Positions 26,536 to 37,570 of a stretch of DNA of 64,000 nt are shown one piece after another. The stretch's first letter is position 1, and the number at the start of each line of letters is the position of its first letter. A model generated the notes under the pieces. That model searched no databases and was not told where the DNA came from. It worked only from the letters and a program-made list of their open reading frames with translations. The position numbers were made by a program, and so were the translations under genes. Origin of the DNA: an uncultured Bacteroidales bacterium (GTDB lineage Bacteria; Bacteroidota; Bacteroidia; Bacteroidales; UBA932); contig UQWT01000002.1 of NCBI GenBank assembly GCA_900544815.1, positions 12,766 to 76,765 of the forward strand, read 5' to 3'.

Positions 26536-27408
26536 ATGAGAGATTTGCATTTGGAAATAGATAACTATTTGGGAGAACGGAATCTGTTGTTTAAAAGAGA
26601 TGCTGTCCATCCGTTTGTTACAAATGTTTTGCTTCCCGATAACTCCTCTTTTTCTCTTTTTGATGATAGGTGGGCCTGTCAACGTACTTTGATTGAGGGT
26701 ATTATAACCAGCCGAAGTGGTAAAGGCGAATCTGTTTTTGCAAGAAAATGCAAAATACTTGTATCAGACATAGATAATCTCCGGAAGTTTAAAGATTTTT
26801 TAGAAAAATATCATTTTTATGGTAATGCTAAGGCAAAGTATTACTTTGGACTTGAATATAATAATGGTTTGGTTGCAGTCGCGTCATTTTCACAGTCGAG
26901 GCCATTGCCAAGAAATAATTCATGTTTCTCATGTGAGCGTATAAAGAATGTTCCCAAGGAGCTTAATCCTCTGTATAAAAATGTTTTCAATAATATTCCA
27001 TCATCTTTAGACAATTGTGCAAAACAAAATGTTATATATGATAAAATCATTATGGTAGATTCATATGAGTGGGTTCGTTATGCTTCTCTTCCCGGAGTAA
27101 GAGTTGTTGGCGGGATGGGCAGGTTGCTTAAGGAGTTTGAAAGGAGGGTTTGTAGGGAAGCGGAAAATATTACTGGAAGGCCGTACGAAATAATGAGCTA
27201 TGCAGATTTGGAGTTTTCTGGTGGAGACACATATAAAAAACTTGGTTTTTTGGAGTGCGGAATAAGACAACCTGTTGAATTTGCTGTAATTGCAGATACT
27301 TACGAAAGGGTTCCCTTATTAAGACTCGGACAAAAAAAAGAAGGTGCAATTCTGTACACCTTCCATAATCTTGGCAGTTTGAAATATATAAAACCGTACA
27401 ATCTTTAA
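26536..27408 (+). CDS. Orphan protein of 290 residues, possibly phage-related
   Basis: No confident family. The ATG at 26536 is the likely start. Residues about 112-125 (LVAVASFSQSRP), about 174-198 (YEWVRYASLPGVRVVGGMGR, then LLKEF) and about 221-242 (SYADLEFSGGDTYKKLGF) follow an order I associate with phage proteins found near homing endonucleases, where a block like YADRRWS-G-x-Y-x-x-LGF recurs. Four Cys in SCFSCERI, SLDNCAK and an earlier RKCKI could bind a metal. It lies 125 bases from tRNA-Lys and ends in a 4-base overlap with clpC (convergent). Function is not inferred. Confidence 0.6.
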   Translation: MRDLHLEIDNYLGERNLLFKRDAVHPFVTNVLLPDNSSFSLFDDRWACQRTLIEGIITSRSGKGESVFARKCKILVSDIDNLRKFKDFLEKYHFYGNAKAKYYFGLEYNNGLVAVASFSQSRPLPRNNSCFSCERIKNVPKELNPLYKNVFNNIPSSLDNCAKQNVIYDKIIMVDSYEWVRYASLPGVRVVGGMGRLLKEFERRVCREAENITGRPYEIMSYADLEFSGGDTYKKLGFLECGIRQPVEFAVIADTYERVPLLRLGQKKEGAILYTFHNLGSLKYIKPYNL

Positions 27409-29894
27409 TCTATTCTCGTGCAGTTCCTCTCCTTGTTGAGGCCAACGGTTATTATATCTCCAGATTTAATGCTTCCCGATATAATCTTCTCCGCAAGCGG
27501 ATCCTCTACATACTTTTGTATAGCTCTCTTTAAGGGACGTGCTCCAAATTGTGAGTCGTAGCCGACCTCTGCAACAAATCTCTTTGCCTGAGGTGTTATC
27601 TTTAGCTTGTATCCGGCCTCCTCAACCCTGGTATACAGCCCTTTAAGTTCTATATCGATAATCTTGGCAATATCATCTTTAGTGAGTTTGTTAAAGGTTA
27701 TCTGCTCGTCTAACCGATTAAGGAATTCCGGTGTGAAAGCCTTTTTAAGGGCCTTGTCTATAATCTTTTTAGAGGCCTCGTTCTCGTTGTTGTTAGATGA
27801 TGTGGCAAATCCAAGCCCGCTCCCAAAATCTTTAAGTTCCTTTGTGCCAATATTCGATGTTAGGATAAGTACTGTGTTGCGGAAATCTATATATTTGCCT
27901 GTGCTGTCTGTAAGCCTTCCCTCATCCAAAACCTGCAATAACAGGTTGAATATGTCCGGATGGGCTTTTTCAACCTCATCCAATAGCACAACCGAATATG
28001 GCTTGTGCCTTACCCGCTCGGAGAGCTGGCCACCATCATTGTATCCAACATATCCCGGAGGTGCTCCAATGAGACGGCTCACAGAGTATTTCTCCATATA
28101 TTCGCTCATGTCTATCCTTATGAGGTTATCGGCAGAGTCAAACATATACTGAGCCAATACTTTGGCCAATTGGGTCTTTCCAACTCCTGTAGGACCAAGG
28201 AAGAGGAATGTGCCAATGGGCTTGTTGGGGTCTTTTAATCTGGCGCGGTTGCGCTGTATTGCTTTGGTAACCTTGTCAACGGCATCATCCTGCCCAATTA
28301 TAAGCTCTTTGAGGCGTTGTCCCATGTTAAGCAGTTTGTTTGTCTCGCTTTGGGCTATTCTGTTTACAGGAATGTTTGTAGACATACTGAGCACTATGGC
28401 AATATCCTCCTCGGTTACTGTTGTAGGTGTTTTTGCAAGTTTATCCTCCCAATTCTTCTTGTACTTTTCTATCTCGGCAGTTCTCTCTTTTTCAAGATCT
28501 CTGTACATGGCAGCTTTCTCAAAGTTAAGAGTGTCAACCGCCTCCTTTTTGTTTGCCTTGAGAACCTCAAGCTCCTTTTCCAACTGTGTGAGTTTCTTTG
28601 GAATTTTCAGGTTCTTGAGATGTGCACGGCAACCTGCCTCATCCATTACATCTATGGCTTTGTCGGGAAGATTCCTATCTGTAATATATCTTTCACTTAA
28701 TCTTATGGCGGCTTTCAGTGCTTCGTCTGTATATATTGCGTTATGGTGCCTCTCGTATCTCCCCTTTATACTCTCTAAAATTGAGAGTGTCTCCTTAAAG
28801 TTGGTAGGTTCCACCATTATCTTCTGGAAGCGTCTTTCCAAAGCTCCGTCTTTCTCTATAAACTGCCTGTACTCATCTAACGTGGTTGTTCCTATACATT
28901 GTATTTCACCCCTCGCAAGTGCCGGCTTCAACATATTTGCGGCATCTAAAGAGCCGGCAGAACCTCCTGCGCCAATCAGGGTGTGCATCTCATCTATGAA
29001 TATAATGATCTCCGGGTGTGACGACAATTCGTTTATTATAGCTTTCATCCTCTCCTCAAACTGCCCTCTGTATTTGGTGCCGGCCACTATAGAACCTATA
29101 TCCAAGGAGATGAGTTTCTTGTTTTGAAGTGCCGGTGATACGACACCTTGCGATATTCGTATGGCAAGCGCCTCTGCTATTGCGGATTTACCTACCCCCG
29201 GTTCTCCTATAAGCACCGGATTATTCTTCTTTCGTCTTCCTAAAATCTGAGCCAGCCTCTCTATCTCTTTTTCTCGCCCTACAACCGGATCTAATTTTCC
29301 GTCTGCTGCTGCTTTTGTAAGATCATAGCCGAAACTCTCCAAAACAGGAGTTGAGCTTCTGTTAGAGTGCTTTATATTGTTATTTGCCTGTTTGTCCTCG
29401 CTCTGTTCACTTGTATATTCGCTACTCATCTTTTTGTCTGTTATGTTTTCATTGGTATTGGCACTGCGCACGGCATACTCCTTAATGGTGTCGTATGTAA
29501 TATTCCTCTCCTCAAGGAACAACTGTGCTTTTGAGCTGTCTGTCCTGAGTATGGCCAACATAAGGTGCACTGAATCAGGTTTGGCGGATTTTAACGCCCT
29601 TGCCTCCAAAAACATAATTTTAAGGGCATTTTCACTTGGCTTGGACAGCACTATTTTATCTTCGTTTTCGTATGAAATAATCTCATTGTTATCTATAGCG
29701 TTCTCAATGTCGGCTTTAAGGTCGTCCAAATCAACGCCGGCTTTGCGCATAAGTTCAACAATACGATTATTCCTGTGCCTTAATATTCCAAGGACCATAT
29801 GATCTGTATTGATAAAATAACTTCCAAGCCGCATTGCCTCCTCTTTGGAGTAGGAGAGTATACCATTTACCTCATTGGAAAATATCAACTGCAT
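27405..29894 (-). CDS. clpC: ATP-dependent Clp protease ATP-binding subunit ClpC
   Basis: Start at the ATG at 29894 ([20 protein letters not shown]), which begins the Clp N-domain; the 42 upstream codons are leader. Then AAA-1 with GEPGVGKS, a UVR-like helix pair ([15 protein letters not shown]), AAA-2 with GPTGVGKT, and the D2-small domain. Length is 829. It forms hexamers that unfold substrates for ClpP. Promoter-like TTTG-20-TATTTTAG is present on the minus strand. The stop codon shares TTAA with the orphan gene's stop. Confidence 0.95.
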   Translation of the reverse strand: MQLIFSNEVNGILSYSKEEAMRLGSYFINTDHMVLGILRHRNNRIVELMRKAGVDLDDLKADIENAIDNNEIISYENEDKIVLSKPSENALKIMFLEARALKSAKPDSVHLMLAILRTDSSKAQLFLEERNITYDTIKEYAVRSANTNENITDKKMSSEYTSEQSEDKQANNNIKHSNRSSTPVLESFGYDLTKAAADGKLDPVVGREKEIERLAQILGRRKKNNPVLIGEPGVGKSAIAEALAIRISQGVVSPALQNKKLISLDIGSIVAGTKYRGQFEERMKAIINELSSHPEIIIFIDEMHTLIGAGGSAGSLDAANMLKPALARGEIQCIGTTTLDEYRQFIEKDGALERRFQKIMVEPTNFKETLSILESIKGRYERHHNAIYTDEALKAAIRLSERYITDRNLPDKAIDVMDEAGCRAHLKNLKIPKKLTQLEKELEVLKANKKEAVDTLNFEKAAMYRDLEKERTAEIEKYKKNWEDKLAKTPTTVTEEDIAIVLSMSTNIPVNRIAQSETNKLLNMGQRLKELIIGQDDAVDKVTKAIQRNRARLKDPNKPIGTFLFLGPTGVGKTQLAKVLAQYMFDSADNLIRIDMSEYMEKYSVSRLIGAPPGYVGYNDGGQLSERVRHKPYSVVLLDEVEKAHPDIFNLLLQVLDEGRLTDSTGKYIDFRNTVLILTSNIGTKELKDFGSGLGFATSSNNNENEASKKIIDKALKKAFTPEFLNRLDEQITFNKLTKDDIAKIIDIELKGLYTRVEEAGYKLKITPQAKRFVAEVGYDSQFGARPLKRAIQKYVEDPLAEKIISGSIKSGDIITVGLNKERNCTRID

Positions 29895-29913
29895 CTGTGC
29901 TCTATTTTTTGCG

Positions 29914-29945
29914 CTAAAATAGCAATTATAGTTCTTCAATTCAAA
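29914..29945 (-). promoter_or_regulatory. Promoter of clpC
   Basis: On the minus strand TTTG (29942-29945), 20 bases, TATTTTAG (29914-29921), close to TAnnTTTG. It lies in the divergent clpC-gyrA gap. Confidence 0.55.
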
Positions 29946-29953
29946 AAAAGTAG

Positions 29954-29961
29954 TAATTTTG
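29954..29961 (+). promoter_or_regulatory. -7 element of gyrA
   Basis: TAATTTTG matches TAnnTTTG, but no clear -33 is seen at the right distance. The start would be about 55 bases before the gyrA ATG. Confidence 0.4.
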
Positions 29962-30022
29962 TACGTTAATTTTGGATGTTCGCACATCCTGTTTTTATTG
30001 TAATAATATACGTATTGCATAT

Positions 30023-32557
30023 ATGGAATTAGATCAGATACACGGCAGAATACAGAAGATCAATATTGAGGATCAGATGAAGAGCGCGTACATAGATTAC
30101 TCTATGTCTGTTATTGTTGCCAGGGCTTTGCCGGACGTGAGGGATGGATTGAAACCTGTTCAGAGAAGGGTACTGTATGGAATGAGTGAGTTGGGACTTA
30201 CCTCCGGAGGACAGTATAGAAAGTCTGCCCGTATTGTTGGAGATGTAATGGGTAAATATCACCCACATGGAGATTTGAGTATATATGAAACTATGGTAAG
30301 AATGGCTCAGGATTGGAGTCTTAGGTACCTGTTGGTAAAAGGACAGGGTAACTTTGGCTCGATAGATGGTGATTCACCTGCGGCCATGCGTTATACGGAG
30401 GCAAGATTCAATTCTCTTTCCGAGGAGGTTCTTGCAGATCTGGAGAAGGATACTGTAGATTTTGTAAACAACTTTGATGATACTCTTAAAGAGCCTGTTG
30501 TTTTGCCGGCGAAAGCACCGCTTTTGCTGCTTAACGGAGCATCCGGTATTGCTGTAGGTATGGCAACAAATATGGCTCCGCATAATCTTGGAGAGGTTTG
30601 CAGCGCCATATATGCCTATATAGATAACAACGATATTACGGTTGATGAGTTGATGCAGCATATAAAGGGACCGGATTTTCCTACCGGCGGTATTATCCAG
30701 GGTCTGCAGGGAATAAAGGATGCTTTTGAAACCGGAAGAGGCAGAATCGTTGTAAGGGCAAAGACAGAGATTGAGGTTGCGGCTAACGGAAGAGAGACTA
30801 TTGTTGTAACAGAGATACCTTATATGGTAAACAAGCGTGAGCTTATAGAGAAGATTGCCGAACTTGTTGAGGACAAGAAGATAGATGGTATATCGTATGT
30901 GAATGATGAGAGTGACAGGCAGGGAATGCGTATAGTTATACGTCTTAAGATGGGTGCTGTTGCAAATGTTGTACTAAATATGCTTTTCAAGTACACTGCA
31001 ATGCAGTCCGGCTTCTCTGTAAACAATATTGCTCTTGTAGATGGAAGACCACGTCTTCTTAATATGAAGCAACTTATAAAGTATTATGTAAGGCACAGGC
31101 ATGATGTAATTGTAAGGAGAGCGCAGTTTGATCTTAAGAAAGCGGAGGCACGTGCTCACATAGTTGAAGGTTTGCTAAAAGCTTTAGACTTTATAGATGA
31201 GGTGATAGCAATAATAAGGGCTGCAAAAACGGTAGACGAGGCGAAGCAGGGGTTGATAGACAGGTTTGCATTTACCGATATTCAGGCATCTGCAATTGTA
31301 GAGATGCGTTTGAGACAGCTCACAGGTTTGGAGAGAGACAAGCTTACTGCAGAGTATGACGAGTTGATGAAGACAATAGCATATCTTAAGGAGGTTCTTG
31401 CAAATTATGGCTTGCAGATGCAGATTATTAAGGATGAATTGGCGCAGCTTCAGGCTAAATATGGTGATGAGAGAAGAACTAAGATAGAGATGACTGCAGA
31501 TGACTTTAACCCTGAGGATTTTTATGCAGATGAGGATGTGGTCATTACAATATCCCACATGGGGTATATCAAGAGAACCCCTTTGGCTGAATATAAATTA
31601 CAAAACAGAGGTGGTATAGGTACCAAAGGAAGTACCACTCGAGATGAGGATTTTATAGAACATATATATGTGGCCAATATGCACAGTACAATGCTGTTCT
31701 TTACAAGGAATGGTAAATGTTTCTGGCTTAAAGTATATGAAATCCCGGAGGGAAGCAAGACATCTAAAGGTCGTGCAATACAGAATGTTATCAATATTGA
31801 GAACGAAGATAAAGTTTGTGCGTACATTAATGTCAAGAACCTTAACGATGAGGAGTATATAAATTCTCATTATATAGTTCTTGGTACTAAACGCGGCATT
31901 GTAAAGAAGACTACGTTGGAGGCATACTCAAGGCCAAGGACAAATGGAGTTTATGCAATAACCATTAAGGATGGGGATGAACTGCTTGAGGCTATGATGA
32001 CGGATGGTAATTCGCAGATTCTGATTGCAGGACATGATGGCCGATGCGTTAGATTCAACGAGGAGGATGCAAGGGCTATAGGTAGGGTAGCTGCCGGTGT
32101 AAGAGGTATAACAATCGAGGATTCAGATGAGGTTATCGGCATGATTTGTGTTAGCCCTAAGAAAGAGTCAGAGGATAAACATACAATTTTGGTTGTAAGT
32201 GAAAATGGATATGGCAAAAAATCCGAACTCGACGATTACAGGCTTACCAACAGAGGTGGAAAGGGTGTAAAAACGCTGAATATAACTGAGAAAACAGGAA
32301 AGCTTATAGCTTTGAAGGATGTGACAGATGATAAGGATCTTATGATTATCAATAAGTCCGGAATCACCATTAGGATGGCTGTCTCAGATATAAGGGTAGC
32401 CGGACGTGCTACTCAGGGTGTTAAATTGATTAATATAAGGGAAGGTGACAGCATAGCTGCTGTATGTGTTGTCAATAAATCGGAGGATAAGTTGCAGGAT
32501 TCTCAGTCTGATGCAGATACAGAAGAGAAAACTGTAAACAATGATAATAAAGAGTAA
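30023..32557 (+). CDS. gyrA: DNA gyrase subunit A
   Basis: Start at the ATG at 30023 ([15 protein letters not shown]). Breakage-reunion domain with GLKPVQRR and the catalytic Tyr124 in AAMRYTEAR, then a coiled coil and six C-terminal beta-pinwheel blades including the GyrA-box region around RGGIGTKG; there is an acidic tail. It forms A2B2 gyrase, which introduces negative supercoils. At the quinolone-contact positions the sequence is [10 protein letters not shown]: Leu85 and Glu89 stand where E. coli has Ser83 and Asp87. The next gene, a TPR protein, starts 23 bases later. Confidence 0.96.
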   Translation: MELDQIHGRIQKINIEDQMKSAYIDYSMSVIVARALPDVRDGLKPVQRRVLYGMSELGLTSGGQYRKSARIVGDVMGKYHPHGDLSIYETMVRMAQDWSLRYLLVKGQGNFGSIDGDSPAAMRYTEARFNSLSEEVLADLEKDTVDFVNNFDDTLKEPVVLPAKAPLLLLNGASGIAVGMATNMAPHNLGEVCSAIYAYIDNNDITVDELMQHIKGPDFPTGGIIQGLQGIKDAFETGRGRIVVRAKTEIEVAANGRETIVVTEIPYMVNKRELIEKIAELVEDKKIDGISYVNDESDRQGMRIVIRLKMGAVANVVLNMLFKYTAMQSGFSVNNIALVDGRPRLLNMKQLIKYYVRHRHDVIVRRAQFDLKKAEARAHIVEGLLKALDFIDEVIAIIRAAKTVDEAKQGLIDRFAFTDIQASAIVEMRLRQLTGLERDKLTAEYDELMKTIAYLKEVLANYGLQMQIIKDELAQLQAKYGDERRTKIEMTADDFNPEDFYADEDVVITISHMGYIKRTPLAEYKLQNRGGIGTKGSTTRDEDFIEHIYVANMHSTMLFFTRNGKCFWLKVYEIPEGSKTSKGRAIQNVINIENEDKVCAYINVKNLNDEEYINSHYIVLGTKRGIVKKTTLEAYSRPRTNGVYAITIKDGDELLEAMMTDGNSQILIAGHDGRCVRFNEEDARAIGRVAAGVRGITIEDSDEVIGMICVSPKKESEDKHTILVVSENGYGKKSELDDYRLTNRGGKGVKTLNITEKTGKLIALKDVTDDKDLMIINKSGITIRMAVSDIRVAGRATQGVKLINIREGDSIAAVCVVNKSEDKLQDSQSDADTEEKTVNNDNKE

Positions 32558-32580
32558 ATTACAATTAAAAACTAACGATA

Positions 32581-33876
32581 ATGAGAAAAGTATTATTAGG
32601 CTTGGCAGTATTGCTTTCTGCAACTGTAGCAAGCGCGCAGACTAAAAACTTGGAAAAGGCATTGGCCGATACCCAGAATGCTAAAAAGGCAGAAAATCCT
32701 GCTACATGGGTTAAGCTTGGTGCTGCTTATATGGATGCTTATGATATTCCTACAAAGGGAGTATGGCAGGGTGCTTCTCAGATGGAGGTTAAGATGATTC
32801 TTAAAGATCAGCAGATTCTTAGCTCAACTCAGGAGGAGATAGCCGGTGTCAGCTATAATGTTGATGAGTATGCAGACAAAAAACTTTACTATAACGAAGC
32901 CGGTCAGCTACAGGCATGGATCGTAACAAAACCGGTAGTGGCAGGAAACGCACTATTGCTCTCTTTGGATGCATTTGTAAAGGCAAATGAGAAGGATGCG
33001 AAGAAATCTCAGACAAAAGCTATTGAGGAGAACATGACTTCATTGAAGGATAAATTTGTTAATGAGGCTATGAACTACTACACAATCGGTGACTACAAGA
33101 ATGCGTCTGAGAATTTTGAGAACTCTCTTAAGGTTTCCGGGAATCCTATACTTGGCTTGGTAGACAGTACTATTATATATTATACAGCTGTTACTGCTGC
33201 TATGGCAAAAGAGAACAGCAAGGCCATCAACTATTTTGAAAAATGTCTCTCAATAGGTTATGATATGAACGGAGATGTTCATTCAACATTAGCAGAGAGC
33301 TACAAGGCAAGTGGTGATACTCTAAAGGCTAAAGATGTTCTTGCTGCCGGATTTACAAAATACCCTACAAGTCAGAGTATTCTTGTATCTCTTATCAATA
33401 TTTATCAGGAATCTAACGATGATCCTAATAAGATCCTGGATTTGATAAAAGTAGCGCAGTCAAACGAGCCTAGCAATGCAAGTTTGTATTATGCAGAGGG
33501 TAATATCTACAAGAAAATGGGAGAGTATGCAAAGGCATACGCAGCATACGACAAGTCTCTAAGTGTAGATCCTAACTATTTCTTTGCACCGTTTGCTAAG
33601 GGTGATTGCTACTATTCAGAGGCTCTTGATTATCAGAACAAGGCAAATTATGAGAGAGATGATGCAAAGTATGAGGAGTACATAAAACTTATGGAGGCTG
33701 CTCTTGAAAACGCAATTGAGCCTTTTGAGAAGGCATTCTCAATCACTCAGGATAAGGATTTCCAGGTTGCTTGCGCAGAGTATCTTAAGAATATCTTCTT
33801 CCGTTTCCGTGACAAGAGTGAAGAGTACAAGGCTAAATATGACAAATACAACGATTTTACATCACAGGCAAGATAG
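32581..33876 (+). CDS. Exported tetratricopeptide-repeat protein
   Basis: 431 residues: signal peptide (MRKVLLGLAVLLSATVASAQ), then helical TPR-like pairs, clearest at about 158-185 (AMNYYTIGDYKNASENFENS) and about 295-330 (YYAEGNIYKKMGEYAKAYAA). A periplasmic scaffold conserved in Bacteroidota without known partner. It lies 23 bases after gyrA, so it may share its transcript, and a strong bidirectional terminator follows. Confidence 0.8.
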   Translation: MRKVLLGLAVLLSATVASAQTKNLEKALADTQNAKKAENPATWVKLGAAYMDAYDIPTKGVWQGASQMEVKMILKDQQILSSTQEEIAGVSYNVDEYADKKLYYNEAGQLQAWIVTKPVVAGNALLLSLDAFVKANEKDAKKSQTKAIEENMTSLKDKFVNEAMNYYTIGDYKNASENFENSLKVSGNPILGLVDSTIIYYTAVTAAMAKENSKAINYFEKCLSIGYDMNGDVHSTLAESYKASGDTLKAKDVLAAGFTKYPTSQSILVSLINIYQESNDDPNKILDLIKVAQSNEPSNASLYYAEGNIYKKMGEYAKAYAAYDKSLSVDPNYFFAPFAKGDCYYSEALDYQNKANYERDDAKYEEYIKLMEAALENAIEPFEKAFSITQDKDFQVACAEYLKNIFFRFRDKSEEYKAKYDKYNDFTSQAR

Positions 33877-33900
33877 AAACAAAATGCAAGTATATAAGGA

Positions 33901-33928
33901 AAAAAGAGAGGGTAACCTCTCTTTTTTT
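33901..33928. terminator. Bidirectional terminator
   Basis: GAGAGG-GTAA-CCTCTC flanked by A-run on the left and T-run on the right. It serves both convergent genes (TPR protein and AI-2E transporter). Confidence 0.85.
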
Positions 33929-35033
33929 ATATTTTGTCGGTGAGCTTTTGCACAATCTTAAAATTGGAAAGGAACTCCTTGGCAAACACTCTTATTACCG
34001 TATAGGCGGGTATGGCTATAAGCATTCCTATAATTCCACCTATATGGCCTGCTATAAGGATGACAAGAAAAATCTCAAGAGGGTGGGCTTTTACGCTGTT
34101 TGAGTAGATATAGGGCTGTAGTATTGCAACATCTACAAGGTGAACGCCAAAGAAGCAGAATACCAAAATTATGAATGTTAATCCCAAATTTACATCAATG
34201 CCGCTATGATAAATGGCAATAGTGCCTAAAAATGAACCTATTACATTACCTATGACAGGACCTATGTATGGCACTACATTTATTACTCCTGCAAAAAAAC
34301 CGAGCACTACGGCTAATTGAAAATTTACCCCACCAATGACTGTAAGAGCAATTGTATTTAGAATTGTAATTATTATTGTTTCAATGCTTATTCCTGTAAA
34401 ATAACGCACAAGCAAAATATTAATACTGTTTAGTGCTCGTTTTGCATTTTCTTCATATTTATTGGGGACAAAGACCATTATCATGTTAGGGAATATACTC
34501 TTGTCCTGGAGGAAAAAGTAACATACGAAAATAACCGTGAATCCGTCAACAAGCAGATTAACAACAAATGAGGCAATGGAGTTAAAGGCATTTGTAAACA
34601 TAGAAAAGTTTATTATCTGCTTTATGTTTGCTATTATCATACTCTGAATGGTAATCTCCTTGTTCATTGTAGGGAAGGTGTTGTGTAAGATCGTATTATA
34701 TTCATCTAACGGCTCTTTTAACCTATCGGCAAGCAGATCGAAGTTTATAGAGGAGATCTCTCCAATGACATTTCCTACAATAGGGGCAAGAAAACAGATA
34801 ACCAACACTATAACGGTAAGCAGCGCCACAAGCGTTAGAAGGGAGGCAAAAGACGGCGGCATATTAAATTTGCCTATCTTTATCTTTATAAACAGTTTCA
34901 TTAGCGGTTGCCCTATAATGGAGAGAAAAGCGGCAATAAGTATGCTTATTACTATACCGCTAAAATACCATGTTACAAATCCTATTGCAATGATTGTGGC
35001 GGCAATAAGGATATATCTTGCTAATTTGTTCAT
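33927..35033 (-). CDS. AI-2E-type transporter (UPF0118/PerM family)
   Basis: 368 residues with about seven transmembrane helices: an N-terminal pair, a large soluble loop (about residues 70-150) and the conserved C-terminal block FFAGVINVVPYIGPVIG then GGIIGMLIAIPAYTV. The family name comes from one member that exports autoinducer-2; others are Na+/H+ antiporters or of unknown substrate. No neighbours hint at a role. Confidence 0.85.
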   Translation of the reverse strand: MNKLARYILIAATIIAIGFVTWYFSGIVISILIAAFLSIIGQPLMKLFIKIKIGKFNMPPSFASLLTLVALLTVIVLVICFLAPIVGNVIGEISSINFDLLADRLKEPLDEYNTILHNTFPTMNKEITIQSMIIANIKQIINFSMFTNAFNSIASFVVNLLVDGFTVIFVCYFFLQDKSIFPNMIMVFVPNKYEENAKRALNSINILLVRYFTGISIETIIITILNTIALTVIGGVNFQLAVVLGFFAGVINVVPYIGPVIGNVIGSFLGTIAIYHSGIDVNLGLTFIILVFCFFGVHLVDVAILQPYIYSNSVKAHPLEIFLVILIAGHIGGIIGMLIAIPAYTVIRVFAKEFLSNFKIVQKLTDKI

Positions 35034-35174
35034 GTATCTGTATTAAAAATTTTATACAATTATGTGGGAGACAAAATTAGTAAAGCCTTTTTTAAAATAA
35101 CAATATAACTGCAAAATAGATCTCAAAATAGCTTTACATAAGGCCATAATAGTTTATTATTGGAATGAAATAGC

Positions 35175-35182
35175 TATCTTTG
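35175..35182 (+). promoter_or_regulatory. -7 element upstream of the DPP11 gene
   Basis: TATCTTTG matches TAnnTTTG; the -33 candidate TTTA is 18 bases upstream and imperfect. The start would be about 35 bases before the ATG. Confidence 0.45.
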
Positions 35183-35223
35183 GAGAAGATTATAAACTAA
35201 ATATCATATAAACATTAACAATA

Positions 35224-37257
35224 ATGACTAAAAGACTTATTTACTTGACAATTTTGGCGCTTGTGTCTTTTAATTTGTGCGCTGACGAGGGAATGTGGCT
35301 ACCGTCGCAGATAGCCCAACGTATAAAGGATATGCAGAGCAAGGGCCTCAATTTGTCGGCGGAAGACATTTACAGTATTAATGGTTCATCAATAAAGGAT
35401 GCCATAGTACATTTTGGAGGAGGATGTACCGGAGAGCTTATATCTCCAAACGGATTGCTTATTACCAACCATCATTGCGGATTCAGCCAGATTCAGTCTC
35501 ACAGTTCTGTGGAGCACGATTACCTCAAAAACGGCTATTGGGCAGAGACACTAAAGGACGAACTTCCAAACAAGAGCCTTGTAGTATCCTTTTTGGATAA
35601 TATGAAAGATGTTACCTCAAGCGTGCTTAAAGGTGTGAAAGCCAAAATGACAGAGGAAAAGAGGAATGCTTTAATAAAGAAGAATACCAATAAAATTTTG
35701 GATTCTGTATATGCAACAAAAGGCAAAGGGCTTATGGCCAGAGTTTTGCCTCTATATTATGGAAACCAGTATTTTCTATATGTATATAAAGTTTACCCGG
35801 ATGTAAGATTAGTTGGCGCTCCGCCTGCAAGTATAGGAAAATTTGGTGGAGATACAGATAACTGGATGTGGCCTAGACATACAGGAGACTTCTCTCTGTT
35901 TAGAATATACGCAGATGAGAACAACGAACCTGCTGAGTATTCACCAAATAATGTTCCTTTTAAGGCAAAGAGATTCTTTACAATAAATGCAAGCGGCATA
36001 AAGGAGGGCGATTTTACAATGGTTTATGGCTATCCGGGAAGAACAAACGAGTATCTGCATTCAGATGCGGTAAGACAGATTGCATATGTATCGAATCCTG
36101 CCAAAATTAAGTTAAGGACAAAGATTTTGGATATACAGAAGCGTGAAATGGAGAAAGATAATGCAGTGAGAATAAAGTATGCCTCCAAGAACGCATCAGT
36201 TGCTAATGCATGGAAAAAATGGCAGGGTGAGATGAAAGGAATAAAGAGACTTAACACCGTGGCTGAAAAACAGGAGTATGAGAGGCTATTCACAGAGTGG
36301 GCTAAAGAGAAGCCTGCATATAACGGAATTATTGAGAGATTCCATGAACTGTATACGTCTGTTTCAGAAATATGGTTGGTTGAGGATTATCAAAAAGAGG
36401 CGCTGAATGCCGTGGAACTTATTAAGTATGCAGGAGGCAATGGCCAAAACAGAGAACTTTTTGAAAAGGATTATTACAAGCCTATAGATAAGGATGTGTT
36501 CATAGCTCTGTATAGCACATACGCAGAGGATGTTCCTCAGAAGTACCAGTCTGATTTCTTTAAGTCGCAGATTGAAAAATTCGGCTCGGTAGAGAAATGG
36601 GCAGATGATCTTTACTCATTTGATACTCTTCCCGACAGTGCAGCCATGGCTAAAGCCAAAGAGATATATGATGAGACAAACAGTTACTTTAAAGCGAACT
36701 TGGCACCAAAAATTAAAACTGTCTTTAATGAGATCAACCTTCTTTACCGCACATATATGAAGGCACAGATAGAGTATAATGAGGCAACTAACGGAAACAG
36801 AGTATTTTATCCAGATGCTAACTCTACTTTAAGGGTTGCTTACGGCAATGTTAAAGGGTATAGCCCGTCTGATGCCGTATACTATACACCGGTATCTACA
36901 TTAGACGGTATTATGCAGAAGGACAACCCTAACATATACGATTATGATGTTCCCAAGAAGTTAAGACAGCTCTATGCTTCAAAAGATTTTGGAAGATGGA
37001 ATGTTAATGGAACAGTACCTGTAGCATTTATTGCTACAAACCATACGACAGGGGGAAATTCCGGCAGCCCGGTTATTGACAAAGATGGAAAGCTTATAGG
37101 TGTTAATTTCGACAGAGTGTGGGAAGGTACAATGAGCGATGTGGTATTTGATCCTGATTATTGCAGAAATATTGCCTTGGATATAAGATATGCACTTTTC
37201 CTTATAGATAAGTTGGCCGGAGCACAACGCCTGTTGGATGAGATGGTAATAGAGTAA
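35224..37257 (+). CDS. dpp11: S46 family dipeptidyl-peptidase, DPP11 type (Asp/Glu-specific)
   Basis: 677 residues. Signal peptide (ends NLCA), then a chymotrypsin-fold peptidase with the His motif NHHCGF (His83/84) and the Ser motif GNSGSPV (Ser613). The S1-pocket residue, 18 positions after the catalytic Ser, is Arg631 in VNFDRVWEG; in the characterised Porphyromonas enzymes Arg there marks DPP11 (acidic P1), while Gly marks DPP7. It is periplasmic and removes dipeptides with Asp or Glu at P1, feeding amino-acid fermentation. It is followed by a perfect terminator. Confidence 0.9.
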   Translation: MTKRLIYLTILALVSFNLCADEGMWLPSQIAQRIKDMQSKGLNLSAEDIYSINGSSIKDAIVHFGGGCTGELISPNGLLITNHHCGFSQIQSHSSVEHDYLKNGYWAETLKDELPNKSLVVSFLDNMKDVTSSVLKGVKAKMTEEKRNALIKKNTNKILDSVYATKGKGLMARVLPLYYGNQYFLYVYKVYPDVRLVGAPPASIGKFGGDTDNWMWPRHTGDFSLFRIYADENNEPAEYSPNNVPFKAKRFFTINASGIKEGDFTMVYGYPGRTNEYLHSDAVRQIAYVSNPAKIKLRTKILDIQKREMEKDNAVRIKYASKNASVANAWKKWQGEMKGIKRLNTVAEKQEYERLFTEWAKEKPAYNGIIERFHELYTSVSEIWLVEDYQKEALNAVELIKYAGGNGQNRELFEKDYYKPIDKDVFIALYSTYAEDVPQKYQSDFFKSQIEKFGSVEKWADDLYSFDTLPDSAAMAKAKEIYDETNSYFKANLAPKIKTVFNEINLLYRTYMKAQIEYNEATNGNRVFYPDANSTLRVAYGNVKGYSPSDAVYYTPVSTLDGIMQKDNPNIYDYDVPKKLRQLYASKDFGRWNVNGTVPVAFIATNHTTGGNSGSPVIDKDGKLIGVNFDRVWEGTMSDVVFDPDYCRNIALDIRYALFLIDKLAGAQRLLDEMVIE

Positions 37258-37261
37258 ATTA

Positions 37262-37296
37262 AAAGAGGGTCACATCAAAGTGATGTGACCCTCTTT
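37262..37296. terminator. Perfect bidirectional hairpin terminator
   Basis: AAAGAGGGTCACATCA (37262-37277) pairs fully with TGATGTGACCCTCTTT (37281-37296) around AAG. It sits between the convergent DPP11 and RRM genes. Confidence 0.9.
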
Positions 37297-37315
37297 AAGC
37301 CTATGTAACCTTAAA

Positions 37316-37570
37316 TTACTTTTTCGCTGGTCTTCCGTGCGCCGGAGCGACGTTAATGGTGCGTCCCATGTATTCTGCACCATTAAGCTCTTTAATAGCT
37401 CTCATAGCCTCATTTTCGTTAGGCATCTCCACAAACCCGTATCCTCTGGACCTGTGAGTTTCCTTGTTCATAATAATCCTAGATGAAGTAACTTCACCGT
37501 AGGTTGCAAATAGAGCCGCTAAGTCCTCTTTCTTAGCACTAAAGCTCAGACTTGAAACAAAAATGTTCAT
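37316..37570 (-). CDS. RRM-domain RNA-binding protein
   Basis: 84 residues forming a single RNA recognition motif with RNP-2 (MNIFVSSLSF) and RNP-1 (RGYGFVEM). Small RRM proteins of this form are common in Bacteroidota and act as abundant RNA chaperone-like factors. The tail is short (GRPAKK). Confidence 0.93.
   Translation of the reverse strand: MNIFVSSLSFSAKKEDLAALFATYGEVTSSRIIMNKETHRSRGYGFVEMPNENEAMRAIKELNGAEYMGRTINVAPAHGRPAKK

Noticed and set aside
28660..28670. 11-mer in clpC (NLPDKAID) as evidence by itself
   Set aside because: LPDKAID is conserved in Clp proteins, so this copy alone could be protein-driven; the case rests on the other copies.
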